DNA of 64,000 nt from Marinimicrobium agarilyticum DSM 16975 (GCF_000423345.1 NZ_AUHU01000010.1:91551-155550), one strand, 5' to 3'; counted from the stretch's first letter, positions 48,001-57,131 are shown. Notes: generated by a model not told the origin, from the sequence alone. Numbers and translations are program-made.

Positions 48001-48236
48001 CAGAATTCTTCAGGCGGCTCTGCGGTGAATTTCCAGGTGCCGTCCAGCGAAATGACCGGCGCCGTAACGCGGCTTACCTGTGCCGGAACGGGAATGATCT
48101 CTGGCCTGGGCCAGACACCGTGGTCGGGTATCTGGGCCTGGTGGACCTGAGCCTGTTGGCAACCGAACGAACCCAGTATCACCAAACCGACCAGGAAAGT
48201 TCGTAAGCCCGTGCGTGTTGTTTTGTGCGATGTCAT
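45078..48236 (-). CDS. GH2 beta-galactosidase/beta-glucuronidase-like enzyme
   Basis: 1052 residues with a hydrophobic signal segment ending GSFGC, possibly a lipoprotein. GH2 domains are in normal order: jelly-roll sugar-binding domain (about 55-220, SLDGTWKF, VWVNGTEVGRH), Ig-like domain (about 225-345), TIM barrel (about 350-640) with acid/base Glu462 (FWMLANETH) and nucleophile Glu541 (VIADEFAHP), then two C-terminal beta-domains, the last resembling beta-galactosidase domain 5. Exact specificity (galactose, glucuronic acid or arabinopyranose) cannot be told. It lies 19 nt after the second GH2 gene in the same operon, which argues for sequential removal of different side-chain sugars. Confidence 0.9.
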   Translation of the reverse strand: MTSHKTTRTGLRTFLVGLVILGSFGCQQAQVHQAQIPDHGVWPRPEIIPVPAQVSRVTAPVISLDGTWKFTAEPPEEFWLETVNFSNWQDIRVPAQASFHIEDLAIRRNELRPSYVYKRVINIPEDYTGKRVKLRFQGVTGDATVWVNGTEVGRHHGGFTIWNPDITEQVTPGEEAVITVSVHEPEKGQSTNTYHGGIVRGVDLMALPKNHITRFHIDSDLDSQYKDAQMNVWVAMAFAEGTENAELHLTLEDPSGQSTEITPSVLKLSAREAVPCVPGRDCRPGPDTLSSGEAERIVSIPVANPGKWSAEHPQLYRIRADLSVDGVVTQSVTRQIGFREVEIDGQRLLVNGNEVKLRGSAQFDSHPLNGISLTKEEAIRDLNLYKEANHNFVRPSCYIANEDFLEAADRIGIYVMGEMPVTFAHVAADDESLLPIFMEQTAETIEQARNHPSILFWMLANETHYGFNIGKMADYVFSEDPSLPVAYSWSQSVPPDQPLPFNIYSYHYPGYDADLAERDISPFNSLSAGQAIPPMPVIADEFAHPSSYNYEEMRRDPNVRNFWGETIDIFWERMFTTHGSLGGAIFAGIDHPLNLTRQYPWGILDKWRRPKPEYWHTKKAFSPVRLENQPLRNPGAGNPLELPVSNWFDHTNLNAVTFFWSVAEESGEIPGPDVAPRGEGRLVIPGRNWQQGDQLDIVVRHNRDERIIDQYRLAVEPPEPAAPTPAGALPDITETAESIQIVGADFTVTFSKRNGLIDSGTYNGTTLIQSGPFLNIIGVTLDDWSLQDIAADTDGNEAVVRISGSYLAQPEPPRGSDEPVTEAPVDVDVEFIVRVDGQGLLTTTYTIADFPLTPPETRLVPWNETDAGGYGEVGVSYLLTDSIDQLAWARDGLWSVYPEDHIGRNAGMAPRSKPNSMRVGVEPDWPWSLDETDFHLFGADDPGRRGTNDFRSMKEYIHHASAIASDAGASVRAESAAQDAVRLEVVDQASLAEQLPVADSSAQGGVMLHVISEWNYRHLGLGNYMKPPVLIGPNYSNTVYLRLAKWTGQDRD

Positions 48237-48255
48237 TGGGCCAAACCCTATTTAA

Positions 48256-51129
48256 TTATTGATTGTATAAACCGCGAACCGCATCCGGCTCGAGCGGCAG
48301 AGCCGGTTGGAAGGCCTCGCTGTTCATGTACGCCATCAGGCTGCGGTAGAGTTGACGAGTACCGAGTCGCTCGTCCAGATCCCGGTCGAAATCAATGGAG
48401 GTGACGAGAAGGCGCCCCTCCCCGACCCTGCCTTCAAACATCAGCCCCAGCTTTCTGGCCTCGGACCAGGTGTCGATCATCTGTACCAACGGTGTCAGCT
48501 CCGGGGAAAGGTCCCCCAGGTTCATGGGCTGGATACCGTGGAGGATGTCCCACCACTGCCAGTTGGTATGAAACTCTGTGGGGAACCGATTGAACACCGG
48601 ATGCTCGGGCGCCACCAGAACGCCCATGGTGTGGGGCTCCTGGCCGCCAGTCCATTCGGTATTCCAGAATATTGGTGAGAAGCCGGCTGCGATGTCACCG
48701 CCTTTATCGTCGCGGATACGGCCGTCGAGTTTTAGAAGCACCCGAGCACCAGCCTTCAGCTTTTTCTCGACCTCAGGGGTCAGCCGGTCGGTGATGAGAA
48801 TGTCGCTGGGCTCCGCCTCGGGGCCTGACTGGGGATAGACCCAGAAGTCCCAGTGATTCCACCCCAGGTCCCCCACCCTGACTTCGAGCGTCAGTTTCTG
48901 TGGCGATGTAAAAGCCGCGAGCTCAAGCGCGGCTTGCCCGGCCGCAATGTTGTTCCCGCGCGGCAGATCGACCGCGTACTGTTTGGACGCAACGACCTTG
49001 TTGCGCTCGTTGATGATCCGCCATTCAACGGGAACCGCCTTCATCGGTGATCGGCCAAGATGGGCGACTTCCAAATCGGCGGTAAAGGTTTCCGCGTCCG
49101 TCCAGAGATGTTTTTCCAGTCGGGCCAGCGGCACCGTCTGGGAACTGAACTGGCGAAACTCCCGCGCGCTCGTGTAGGGCTTGCTGTCCCAGAAGGGGTC
49201 TACCACCCCTACCAGTGCCGTGCCCTGCCCCGGAAAATCTTTCAGGTCCAGCATCTGAAACCCTGCCTGGCCGGGCGTTCTGAGCGCAGCTTCGATGTCC
49301 GCCTTGTAGGCCAGCACCTGCAGTCGGCCGGAGGCCATCAGAAAATCTTCCGCCTGGTGCAACAGGTGATTCTTTTTCAGGAAATCCTGAAAGATTTCGA
49401 AGTTATGGGGGTAGAGAACGCCGGTGTACTTGGACATTTCATTGAAGTTCGGGTAGACCGTCCACTGCCCGATTTCATGGGCGACCACCGGTCGGTCGTA
49501 TTCTTCAATCACGTCGCCAAAATCCCAGTCGGTGCTGGGAGGCTGGGAGTTGATTCGACTCTTAAGCCCAGCCTCCCACTGCTGGATTCTCGGGTCGGGA
49601 ATCACGTGGTATTCATTTTCAGGGAGGACCGGCCAGCCCACTCCGCCGGTGTAAACAAGCCGGTCGTCATAGTCCTGCAGCGTTTCTATGAATTCCGCCA
49701 GGTAGGTTTCCTGATTTTTACCGGCGGGTTCATTGCCGTGCGCGAACATGACAAATGACGGATGGTTACCGTACTCATCGAGAATGCGTTTGCTTTCACT
49801 GATGACGAATTCATCCACCGGGCCGCCATTGCCGACCGTTGCTCCCTGGTTGGGCCAGACCGACGCCTCCGGTTGCAGGTAGACCCCGGCCTCGTCCGCC
49901 GCTTGAAAGGCGGCTTCTGGAGGGCACCAGGAGTGGAACCGCACGTGATTCAGGCCGTGTTGTTTGATGACGTCGAATATGCGTGCCCACTCTTTCTTGG
50001 ATGTTGACGGATAACCGGTGAGCGGGAAAATCGCGGACTCGAGGGTTCCCCTCAGGAAGACCTGATTACCGTTCACTGAGAAGCGTTGGCCATCCACTCG
50101 AAAGTCCACCATTCCGAAATCGGTCTGGTATGAATTCCGGTGCACATCGTCACCGGCGAAGATGAGATCCGCGCGCATGCGGTAAAGGTTGGGTGTGAAC
50201 TCGTCCCACAACCGCATCTTATCGCCCATGGGGTAATCGACTTCGACCACGCCAGACGCATCAACCGAAAAGAATCGCTCGACCACCGGAAGCTGTTGCG
50301 GCTCGGCGGCGTTTTTCGAGGTTGCCTGCAAACGCAATGTTCCCGCCCTGGGGCGTCCACTATGGTTCTCGACCCGCACGGTGGTTTTGGCCATTCGCCC
50401 GGGAACATCCGGGGCGATCTTTACCTCCGATATGAAAACCGGAGACGTGGCCTCCAGGGCGATCTCTCCCACGATCCCGTTCCAGTTGGATTGGGTGTGA
50501 TCGCTGATGCTGTGGGAGTTCCGGCCGATTTCCAGCAACACCCGATTGTCGACCCGGATACTGAGCCGGTGTGTTCCCGGCTCCAAAGACTCCGTAAGGT
50601 CATATCGGTGGGGGGTGGCGAGACTGTTGTTTGAGCCGACTTTGCGGTCGTTGACGAAAACGGTGGAGCCCCAATGAACCCGCTCCAGGTGCAACGTGAC
50701 CCGCTTGTCTTGCCACTCCGGTGGAATAACAATTTCCCTCTGAAACCAGGCGACACCCTTGTAGTGGGTATCAGGGGTCAGCCAGTAGGGAAATTTGAAA
50801 TTATCGTCGGTCCGATACGGGGCGTACTTGTCGAGCGCAACAAAGCGCTCGTATCCGGCATAGCTACTGGACACCCACTCCGTTGCCATGGACACCGGCT
50901 CTCCAAAGCCTGACTCCTGCAGGGAGCCAGGCAGGAGGATCGACTCCGAATAGGTTCTGTTGTACCACCGCTCCTTGAGGCCCTTATCGGATGGGTCCAG
51001 CGCAAGACTCCAGTCCCCCGCAAGGGACAGGGTCTCCGGGCTTTCCTGCCCAACGGCAGGAAAGCCCAGTGACATCGCCAAGAACAGAACAATGGCGAGT
51101 GTCGGCCGCGTTCCACTTCTATTATTCAT
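48256..51129 (-). CDS. GH2-family glycosidase with long C-terminal region
   Basis: 957 residues with a cleavable signal peptide (ending FPAVGQES, about residue 28). N-terminal jelly roll (about 35-215, LAGDWSLALD, VFVNDRKVGSNN), Ig-like domain (about 220-345), TIM barrel (about 350-620) with acid/base Glu467 (FAHGNEPAG) and nucleophile Glu552 (VVAHEIGQW). A long C-terminal part (about 640-957) contains DILITDRLTPEVEKKLKAGARVLLKLDGR, resembling a glutamine-amidotransferase-like or accessory beta-domain of unknown role. It is clearly distinct from the neighbouring GH2, so the pair should have different specificities. GGAG precedes the ATG. Third gene of the operon, 48 nt after the DUF5107-TPR gene. 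Confidence 0.88.
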   Translation of the reverse strand: MNNRSGTRPTLAIVLFLAMSLGFPAVGQESPETLSLAGDWSLALDPSDKGLKERWYNRTYSESILLPGSLQESGFGEPVSMATEWVSSSYAGYERFVALDKYAPYRTDDNFKFPYWLTPDTHYKGVAWFQREIVIPPEWQDKRVTLHLERVHWGSTVFVNDRKVGSNNSLATPHRYDLTESLEPGTHRLSIRVDNRVLLEIGRNSHSISDHTQSNWNGIVGEIALEATSPVFISEVKIAPDVPGRMAKTTVRVENHSGRPRAGTLRLQATSKNAAEPQQLPVVERFFSVDASGVVEVDYPMGDKMRLWDEFTPNLYRMRADLIFAGDDVHRNSYQTDFGMVDFRVDGQRFSVNGNQVFLRGTLESAIFPLTGYPSTSKKEWARIFDVIKQHGLNHVRFHSWCPPEAAFQAADEAGVYLQPEASVWPNQGATVGNGGPVDEFVISESKRILDEYGNHPSFVMFAHGNEPAGKNQETYLAEFIETLQDYDDRLVYTGGVGWPVLPENEYHVIPDPRIQQWEAGLKSRINSQPPSTDWDFGDVIEEYDRPVVAHEIGQWTVYPNFNEMSKYTGVLYPHNFEIFQDFLKKNHLLHQAEDFLMASGRLQVLAYKADIEAALRTPGQAGFQMLDLKDFPGQGTALVGVVDPFWDSKPYTSAREFRQFSSQTVPLARLEKHLWTDAETFTADLEVAHLGRSPMKAVPVEWRIINERNKVVASKQYAVDLPRGNNIAAGQAALELAAFTSPQKLTLEVRVGDLGWNHWDFWVYPQSGPEAEPSDILITDRLTPEVEKKLKAGARVLLKLDGRIRDDKGGDIAAGFSPIFWNTEWTGGQEPHTMGVLVAPEHPVFNRFPTEFHTNWQWWDILHGIQPMNLGDLSPELTPLVQMIDTWSEARKLGLMFEGRVGEGRLLVTSIDFDRDLDERLGTRQLYRSLMAYMNSEAFQPALPLEPDAVRGLYNQ

Positions 51130-51177
51130 TATTAGGCTCCATGGTACTCACCGTTTTCCGAGCAACCCGACGTTTTA

Positions 51178-54100
51178 CTAGGCGGAACAATCAACGTTTG
51201 TCGCCTGGCGGGTTTCCATCAGAGACGGTCGGTTCGCAAGACGCAGGTGGCTAATGGCCCCGAAGTGCGCTTCATCCAGGCGCACCGCTTCTTCCAGTGC
51301 CAACTTGGCCTCGCGGGTTTGCCCTCGGCCGAGCAGCCCCAGCCCCGTGACGTAGAGGCAGTGCACTCTGTTTCTCAGATTGAGGTCATCATCAAAAATC
51401 AGCATGTTAGGCAGAGAGACGGCAAAGTAGTCGATCGCCACGTGATCGTCCTTATGGACTTCTCCGTGGTGGACCAGCTTGCGGAATATGGCGTCCGCCT
51501 TTGCCGGTTCGTTCAAGTTACGCCAGGCCAGCCCCTGATACAGAATGTGCTCTGGCGGGGTATCGTTATAGAAAACTGCGGCTGCCGGTTCGTCGTCGCC
51601 TTGCGTGGCCTTCTCCCAATAATCTTTGGCCTTCGCTTTGTTCCCGCTCAAATCATGGGCAACACCCAGCCAGTAGTTGATGTCATTTTCTCTGGCGGTA
51701 TAGAGTTTGCCCTCGCCCAGGTTTTCCGGATAGACGCACGCCTGACGCAGCTTTTCGATGGCCTGTTCGTACTCTCCGGCGGCGAGATTCTCCTTCGCCA
51801 TTTCCATCAGGCTGTAGACGTATTGCCCGGAAACCCGGCCCTCTCCCCCTTCCCAGGGATGGAAGGTGCGCTCGGTGATGAGCGTGTAAGCCTCTTCGTG
51901 ATTTCCCAGAACATTGTGCAGTCCGATCCGCTCCAGATAGACATCATCCCGCTGATCGACCAGGTCCAGATGAGACTCCAGGAACGCGAGCCTTTTCTCC
52001 GGGCGGTGATTCATCCGCTTATAAAGCTGATCCAGTTCCATGAAGACCCGAGCATCGGACCGACCCAGGGAAAAGGCTTTCTCAAAGAGTTCCAACGCCT
52101 TCTGGGCATCGCCTTCGTGGTTGAACGTGGCGATGGCAAGATTCCGGTGCACCGTCGGGAAGCGGGCATCTTTTCGCGCCGCCTCTTCCCAGAGACCCGT
52201 GGCGAGGTCATATTGCTGCTTGTCGTAGAACAGGCATCCGAGGTAGTACGGTGCTCTGGCGTCATGCTCATCGGCCTTCATGGCCTCTTGCAGCGCGGGT
52301 ATCGCCTCCAGTCTATTGGGGAAGCAGTAGTCCGGGGAGGCCTGCGCCCCCATTCTGTAATACTTCCGAGCTACATCAGTATCGCCCTTCATTTGGCAGA
52401 ACCAACCCGTGTGGTAGTACACCATCGGGTGGAGCCGTCCGTCCTGACCGGGGCGCACGAGGGCGAGCAGGCTGATGGCTTCATCAAACATGCCTGCGTG
52501 AGCATATTCTGATGCGCCGTTGATGAACGTTTCCACGTCATTGCGGAAACGCTCTTCGAGCAGCTCAAGGGAAGAAGACGCTGCCCCCCGCTCCCCTCTG
52601 TCTGACTCCGCGAGGTAGTGCTCAAACCGGGCAGTGAGGTTGAAGCCATCGAGAGCGATCGCGGCTTCACTCACCTGCGTCGCATCCAGTAGTCGGCCCA
52701 GCTTTCGAAGAAGCGCCGCCTTCAGCGCCCACGCCGCGGCATTGTTTCGATTCAGATCCAGGGATTTATTGATGTGCTCCAGGCCCCGGTCATAGCTCCC
52801 CCGGTAGGTGTCAATTTGGGCCAGACAGAAATAACTCGCATCCTGCCAGGCACGATTCCAGGCCGCTTTGTAGAAGGCGTTATAAGCCCCTGACAGCTTG
52901 CCCTGGAACTTCATGGCAACGCCAAGGTGGAAGTATGGCTCCCCGACATAGGGGTTGGGGTTGCGATAGGTGAGCGTTTCAATCGCTCTTTCAAAAAAGT
53001 CCTCACTTTCAGCGAACCGGCCTCGTCTTAGGTGCCACAGCCCCAAGGCGGAGTTGTTCCGCACGTCCCCGGGTTCCCGACGCAGTGCCTCTTCATAATA
53101 ATCGACAGGGCTGTACGTCGCGTGCCGATACTGTTCCAGATGAAGCCCGGTCAGGTAGAGCTTCTCGATGCTCGTGACTTGACTGGGCTCCTCTGCGGCA
53201 TCTGCCGCTTCCGGGATCTCATTCTTCTGAATACTGGCTGGCTCGTATCGGACCAGCTCTTTGCCAGAATGATCCAGAACCACCAACACGTAATTGGCCT
53301 CACCGAGCGTCTCGCTGCATGATATCGACTTCTGGTAGAGTTTCTCAGGAGAAACACTGAAGGACTCTTCAAATACCCGACGCTCGTTGATATAGAGCTC
53401 AACCCGGTTATTCTGCTCCGAACTCGCGTAGATGGTGATGAGGGCGGCATGGGGCCCCTCCGGTTCAATACCGATCACAATATCCCGAGTGGCATTCTTT
53501 ACCATTCCCACTTTCTGATACGGCATGAAAACCTGCGAGAAGGACTTTTCCTCGAAGGGCATCAGCCACGCAAAGTCTGGCTGGTTATCGGTGTACACTC
53601 CGGTCATCAGCTCGACATAGGGGCCGTCTTCATCGGTGAGGTTTCTATCCCACGCTTTGCCAAACTCCCCGTTACCCCAGGTCCATTGCTTCTTGCCCGG
53701 CGATACGTGATGATCCGCCACATGCAAGAGCCCCGACTCGCTGTCGTGCTCATAGCCACCGATAAAATCGAAATCGGATTCCATTGCCATGTAGGAGGTG
53801 GGTACCGGAATATTCCTGAAGCGGGAAATATCAGTGCCCGGCGAATAGTCGATCTTGTAGTAGGTGCCGGTGGCAATGGGAAATGTGGAAACGTCCCGTT
53901 TTCCATGGTCAAAAACGGCATTGACGTCGGGTGGAAACACCGACTGGTAATGATCATTCACCGCGACGGCCGGGTTCGCCCACCAGAGAAACGTTTGAGG
54001 CAGGTAGGTTGAATTGAAAATCTTGGCTTCTACCTCCAGATAGGCCTTCCCCGGATACAGGGTAAAGCCGGCGGCGCCACGGGTATGGGACATAATCTCA

Positions 54101-54561
54101 AATTCGTGCGTCCATACGGTTTTTGAGCCGTCGCTGTTTTCCTGAACGGCGAAGTCGACCGGCTTGAACGTCGTCGGCCGATGGTGCTGCGGCCAGTTGA
54201 ATTCTATACCCCCCGAAATCCAGGGCCCGAGAAGCCCGACCAGGGCGGGTTTTATGACCTGGTTGTGGTAGATGAAGTGGCGTTGTTTAACTTTGTCATA
54301 CGCCATCTGAACCCGTCCGCCCAGCTCCGGGAGGATCATGACTTTCAAATAACAGTTTTCCAGGAAAACCCCGTTGTAAGTACGGTCTTCCTTTTGATCG
54401 AGTATCTTTTCGGTGATCGGGTGCGGGTATACTTTACCGCTGCTCCCCTGATAGACCCGCTTCTCGAAAAACATCGGATTCCGTTCCTCTTCTCCGACCG
54501 GATAGGTCGGAATGGTAACGGCTTCCTGCCACGCTTTTACGGTCATTTTATCGTCGTACAT
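51178..54561 (-). CDS. DUF5107-TPR protein, cytoplasmic, unknown function
   Basis: 1127 residues without signal peptide or membrane segment. The N-terminal part (about 1-400) is a beta-rich DUF5107 domain resembling the galactose-mutarotase-like supersandwich fold, with LPELGGRVQMAYDK, SGGIEFNWPQHHRP and WWANPAVAVNDHYQ. A middle beta-domain (about 370-450) and about 650 residues of TPR helices follow (for example FHLGVAMKFQGKLSGAYNAF and LKAALLRKLGRLLDATQVSEA). No catalytic activity is known to me for this architecture. The ribosome-binding site CAGGAG overlaps the MFS stop, so synthesis is coupled to the transporter. In an operon of beta-galactan enzymes it may be an intracellular glycosidase, mutarotase-like enzyme or sugar sensor. 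This is the most novel protein of the window. Confidence 0.85.
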   Translation of the reverse strand: MYDDKMTVKAWQEAVTIPTYPVGEEERNPMFFEKRVYQGSSGKVYPHPITEKILDQKEDRTYNGVFLENCYLKVMILPELGGRVQMAYDKVKQRHFIYHNQVIKPALVGLLGPWISGGIEFNWPQHHRPTTFKPVDFAVQENSDGSKTVWTHEFEIMSHTRGAAGFTLYPGKAYLEVEAKIFNSTYLPQTFLWWANPAVAVNDHYQSVFPPDVNAVFDHGKRDVSTFPIATGTYYKIDYSPGTDISRFRNIPVPTSYMAMESDFDFIGGYEHDSESGLLHVADHHVSPGKKQWTWGNGEFGKAWDRNLTDEDGPYVELMTGVYTDNQPDFAWLMPFEEKSFSQVFMPYQKVGMVKNATRDIVIGIEPEGPHAALITIYASSEQNNRVELYINERRVFEESFSVSPEKLYQKSISCSETLGEANYVLVVLDHSGKELVRYEPASIQKNEIPEAADAAEEPSQVTSIEKLYLTGLHLEQYRHATYSPVDYYEEALRREPGDVRNNSALGLWHLRRGRFAESEDFFERAIETLTYRNPNPYVGEPYFHLGVAMKFQGKLSGAYNAFYKAAWNRAWQDASYFCLAQIDTYRGSYDRGLEHINKSLDLNRNNAAAWALKAALLRKLGRLLDATQVSEAAIALDGFNLTARFEHYLAESDRGERGAASSSLELLEERFRNDVETFINGASEYAHAGMFDEAISLLALVRPGQDGRLHPMVYYHTGWFCQMKGDTDVARKYYRMGAQASPDYCFPNRLEAIPALQEAMKADEHDARAPYYLGCLFYDKQQYDLATGLWEEAARKDARFPTVHRNLAIATFNHEGDAQKALELFEKAFSLGRSDARVFMELDQLYKRMNHRPEKRLAFLESHLDLVDQRDDVYLERIGLHNVLGNHEEAYTLITERTFHPWEGGEGRVSGQYVYSLMEMAKENLAAGEYEQAIEKLRQACVYPENLGEGKLYTARENDINYWLGVAHDLSGNKAKAKDYWEKATQGDDEPAAAVFYNDTPPEHILYQGLAWRNLNEPAKADAIFRKLVHHGEVHKDDHVAIDYFAVSLPNMLIFDDDLNLRNRVHCLYVTGLGLLGRGQTREAKLALEEAVRLDEAHFGAISHLRLANRPSLMETRQATNVDCSA

Positions 54562-54566
54562 CGATT

Positions 54567-56024
54567 CTACTCCTGATGATAAGCATCGAAAGAGGTTCCA
54601 AGTTCCCTCTCCAGCTCTTCGAGAGATTTTCCTTTGGTTTCGGGAAGCTTTCTGAGAATCAGCACAAAGCCGACAATGCAGATCAGCGCATAAACCCCAA
54701 AGGTAAGCGCCGTTCCCTGTGGCCCTTCACCGAGGCCTTCGTTCAGAAGGGGGAAGGTGTAGGTCAGGACCAGCGAGGCCGTCCATAGGGAAAAGACACA
54801 GACGGACATGGCGGCGCCCCGGATCCGGTTGGGAAATATTTCGGAAATGAAAACCCAGGTTACCGGTGCGAGTGACATGGCATAGAACGAGATGGCGGCC
54901 ACCACCAGAACCAGCATGTGCCACCCGATGATCTGGGTGTAGTAGAAAAACGCCATCAGCAGATAGATGACCGCCAAGGCGCCTGAGCCGATCAGAAGCA
55001 GGGTTTTTCTGCCCCAACGGTCCACGGTTCTCAGGGCGACAAAGGTAAACACAAGGTTGGCAATCCCGGTAAAAATGATGTTCACCAACATCTGATTGAT
55101 GTCGTAGCCCGCGCTGGTAAAAACTTCTTCGGCGTAGTTAAAAATGACGTTGATGCCACACCACTGCTGGAAAACCGCCAGGCCAATGCCGATCATCAGT
55201 ACCGGCAGAATCTTGGGGCTGAGCAGCTCCCTCAGCCGTACCCGCCCGCCGTCATCGGAAACCGTCTCCTGGATCAGAGTGGATTGCTCTTCGGCATAAT
55301 GGCCGCCACCGATCTGGGACAGGACCCTGCAGGCTTCCTCCACACGGCCCTGCTTTATCAGCCAGCGGGGGCTCTCCGGTATACGAAAGGCCAGCAAAAA
55401 GAAGGCGATGGCCGGCAGAGCTTCTGCGGCGAACATCCAACGCCAGCCGAACTGACCGTTCCAGGAATCGAGAATCGTAGCTCTGGTGGCGGCCTCAGGG
55501 ATGGTATCGGCAATCGCCCAGTTCGCAATCTGCGCCGCCAACACGCCCAACACAATGGTCAACTGGTTGATGGACACCAACTTCCCACGGTGGCTCGAAG
55601 GCGCCATTTCGGCGATATACATCGGGGAGACCGTCGAGGCCAGACCGATGGCCACCCCTCCCGCCATCCGCATCAGAACAAACACTGAAAACGTCTCTGC
55701 AATGGCGGTGGCAACGGCTGACAGCGTGAATAGAAAGCCGGCAATCAGCAGGACCTTCTTCCTTCCGAGCTTGTCTGTTATGTAGCCTGAGATGGCGGCC
55801 CCCACCAGGCACCCCACCAGAGCATTGCTCATAGCCCACCCTATCTGAAAGGAGGACGTCAGATTGAAGTAGGCCTCGTAAAAGGGCTTGGCCCCGCCGA
55901 TTACCACCCAGTCATAGCCAAAGAGAAAACCGCCCAGTGCAGCGATGAGTGAGACATACGCAATGTAGCCATACCTCAAACCGGCGCTTTCCGGTTCGGC
56001 GTAATTTTTTTCTGAACGAGTCAT
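54567..56024 (-). CDS. MFS sugar porter family transporter
   Basis: About 485 residues from the ATG at 56024 with GAGAGAG upstream; the 51 extra codons of the longer frame contain no membrane feature and overlap the regulatory region. Twelve transmembrane helices and sugar-porter signatures are present: GGFLFGYDWVVIGGAK in TM1, DKLGRKKVLLIAG, PESPRWLI, QQWCGINVIFNYAEEVF, DRWGRKTLL and PETKGKSLEELE. It imports a monosaccharide with protons across the inner membrane, most likely galactose or arabinose released by the co-transcribed enzymes. First gene of the operon MFS-DUF5107/TPR-GH2-GH2-GH35, behind a copy of the 41-bp motif, and divergent from the AraC gene. Confidence 0.93.
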   Translation of the reverse strand: MTRSEKNYAEPESAGLRYGYIAYVSLIAALGGFLFGYDWVVIGGAKPFYEAYFNLTSSFQIGWAMSNALVGCLVGAAISGYITDKLGRKKVLLIAGFLFTLSAVATAIAETFSVFVLMRMAGGVAIGLASTVSPMYIAEMAPSSHRGKLVSINQLTIVLGVLAAQIANWAIADTIPEAATRATILDSWNGQFGWRWMFAAEALPAIAFFLLAFRIPESPRWLIKQGRVEEACRVLSQIGGGHYAEEQSTLIQETVSDDGGRVRLRELLSPKILPVLMIGIGLAVFQQWCGINVIFNYAEEVFTSAGYDINQMLVNIIFTGIANLVFTFVALRTVDRWGRKTLLLIGSGALAVIYLLMAFFYYTQIIGWHMLVLVVAAISFYAMSLAPVTWVFISEIFPNRIRGAAMSVCVFSLWTASLVLTYTFPLLNEGLGEGPQGTALTFGVYALICIVGFVLILRKLPETKGKSLEELERELGTSFDAYHQE

Positions 56025-56164
56025 AGGCGATACTCTCTCGAGGCATACCCACAACGACCAGGTCGACTGGGCGGGATGGGCATCCGAAAACTTATTATTG
56101 GAAGCTAGCGAGCGCTCAAGCCACTCGCAGACTATGGTTAGAGTGTGTATTCTCGACACCATGA

Positions 56165-56205
56165 AGTAAATAGACAAAGGGGCACAAACATGGATTATTC
56201 TATTG
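56165..56205 (-). promoter_or_regulatory. 41-bp regulon motif, copy C (candidate AraC-family site)
   Basis: On the minus strand it reads AATAGAATAATCCAT to TTGTCTATTTACT, matching copy A at 36 of 41 positions. It points to the MFS operon (ATG 141 nt away) and ends 14 bp before the AraC-gene ATG, so a bound regulator would activate the operon and block its own gene. Confidence 0.85.
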
Positions 56206-56219
56206 GGAGGGGCCGGTAA

Positions 56220-57131
56220 ATGAGAGACGGTTTCATGGGCCAGAAAATGGTGGTTCTACCCCGGGACGTCCGGGAATCCATCAAGAAAAACCCGCTCATC
56301 AACGAACTCTACCTCACGGATATTGGTTATTACCCCAGAGCCGGGAATCATTTCAGGCGCAGAAACCAGGGTGCCGATGAGTACATTCTGATTTATTGCC
56401 TGGAAGGGGACGGATGGATCAAACTGAACCGGAAAAAACACCTTATCACGCCCAACTCCTATTTCATCATACCCGCGGAAACCCCTCATGAGTACGGGTC
56501 TGAAGAGCAGGATCATTGGAGCATCTACTGGGTGCACTTTACCGGCCCCGGCGCCGAGACCCTATTCAAAAAACATTGCCAGAGACAGGCGATCAACGGC
56601 AAAAGCGCCGCCCCCTGTGTGGTCAAACTGCCGTTTGAAGAAGAGCGAGTCAGCTATTTCGACAGTTTTATTTCCCTGCTCGAAAGTGCTCACGGGCCAG
56701 AGCCCATCGAATACGTCAACATCAGTTTATGGCAGCTTCTGGCCTCCTTCGTCTACCATGACTATTATTCCAAGATTCGGCACGAGGACCGGAGCACCAA
56801 CATCATCGACTCCGCCATCCGGTATATGCAGGAGCATATGGATCAGTCCATCCGCATCGACGAGCTCGCCGAGCACCTGAGTCACTCTGCCTCCTACCTC
56901 TATTATCTTTTCAAGCGCAACACCGGCTACTCCCCCATCAGTTACTTCAACCACCTGAAAATACAGGAGGCCTGCAAGTACCTCAGCTTTACCAACATGA
57001 GCGTCAAGGAGATCGGCTACTCTTTGGGCTTTCAGGACCCGCTGTACTTTTCCAGGCTTTTCAAAAAAAGGATGAGCCTGTCGCCCACCCAGTACAGAGA
57101 GAGGCTCGGCAGTCAGATGGAGCCACAATGA
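56220..57131 (+). CDS. AraC-family transcriptional regulator
   Basis: 303 residues. An N-terminal cupin-like sugar-sensing domain (about 25-165) has the AraC-type segments GADEYILIYCLEGDGWIKL, PNSYFIIPAETPHEYG and WSIYWVHFTG. The C-terminal part holds two helix-turn-helix motifs (about 200-298, IRIDELAEHLSHSASYLYYLFKRN and SVKEIGYSLGFQDPLYFSRLFKK). GGGAGGGG precedes the ATG. It is divergent from the MFS operon across a gap that holds a copy of the 41-bp motif, and the same motif precedes the GH43_24-type gene and the TBDR, so this protein is the best candidate to bind it. A galactose- or arabinose-containing inducer is expected. Confidence 0.92.
   Translation: MRDGFMGQKMVVLPRDVRESIKKNPLINELYLTDIGYYPRAGNHFRRRNQGADEYILIYCLEGDGWIKLNRKKHLITPNSYFIIPAETPHEYGSEEQDHWSIYWVHFTGPGAETLFKKHCQRQAINGKSAAPCVVKLPFEEERVSYFDSFISLLESAHGPEPIEYVNISLWQLLASFVYHDYYSKIRHEDRSTNIIDSAIRYMQEHMDQSIRIDELAEHLSHSASYLYYLFKRNTGYSPISYFNHLKIQEACKYLSFTNMSVKEIGYSLGFQDPLYFSRLFKKRMSLSPTQYRERLGSQMEPQ

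Noticed and set aside
56025..56177. Longer N-terminus of the MFS transporter
   Set aside because: The 51 extra codons would overlap the 41-bp motif, have no ribosome-binding site and are not membrane-like; GAGAGAG fits the ATG at 56024.
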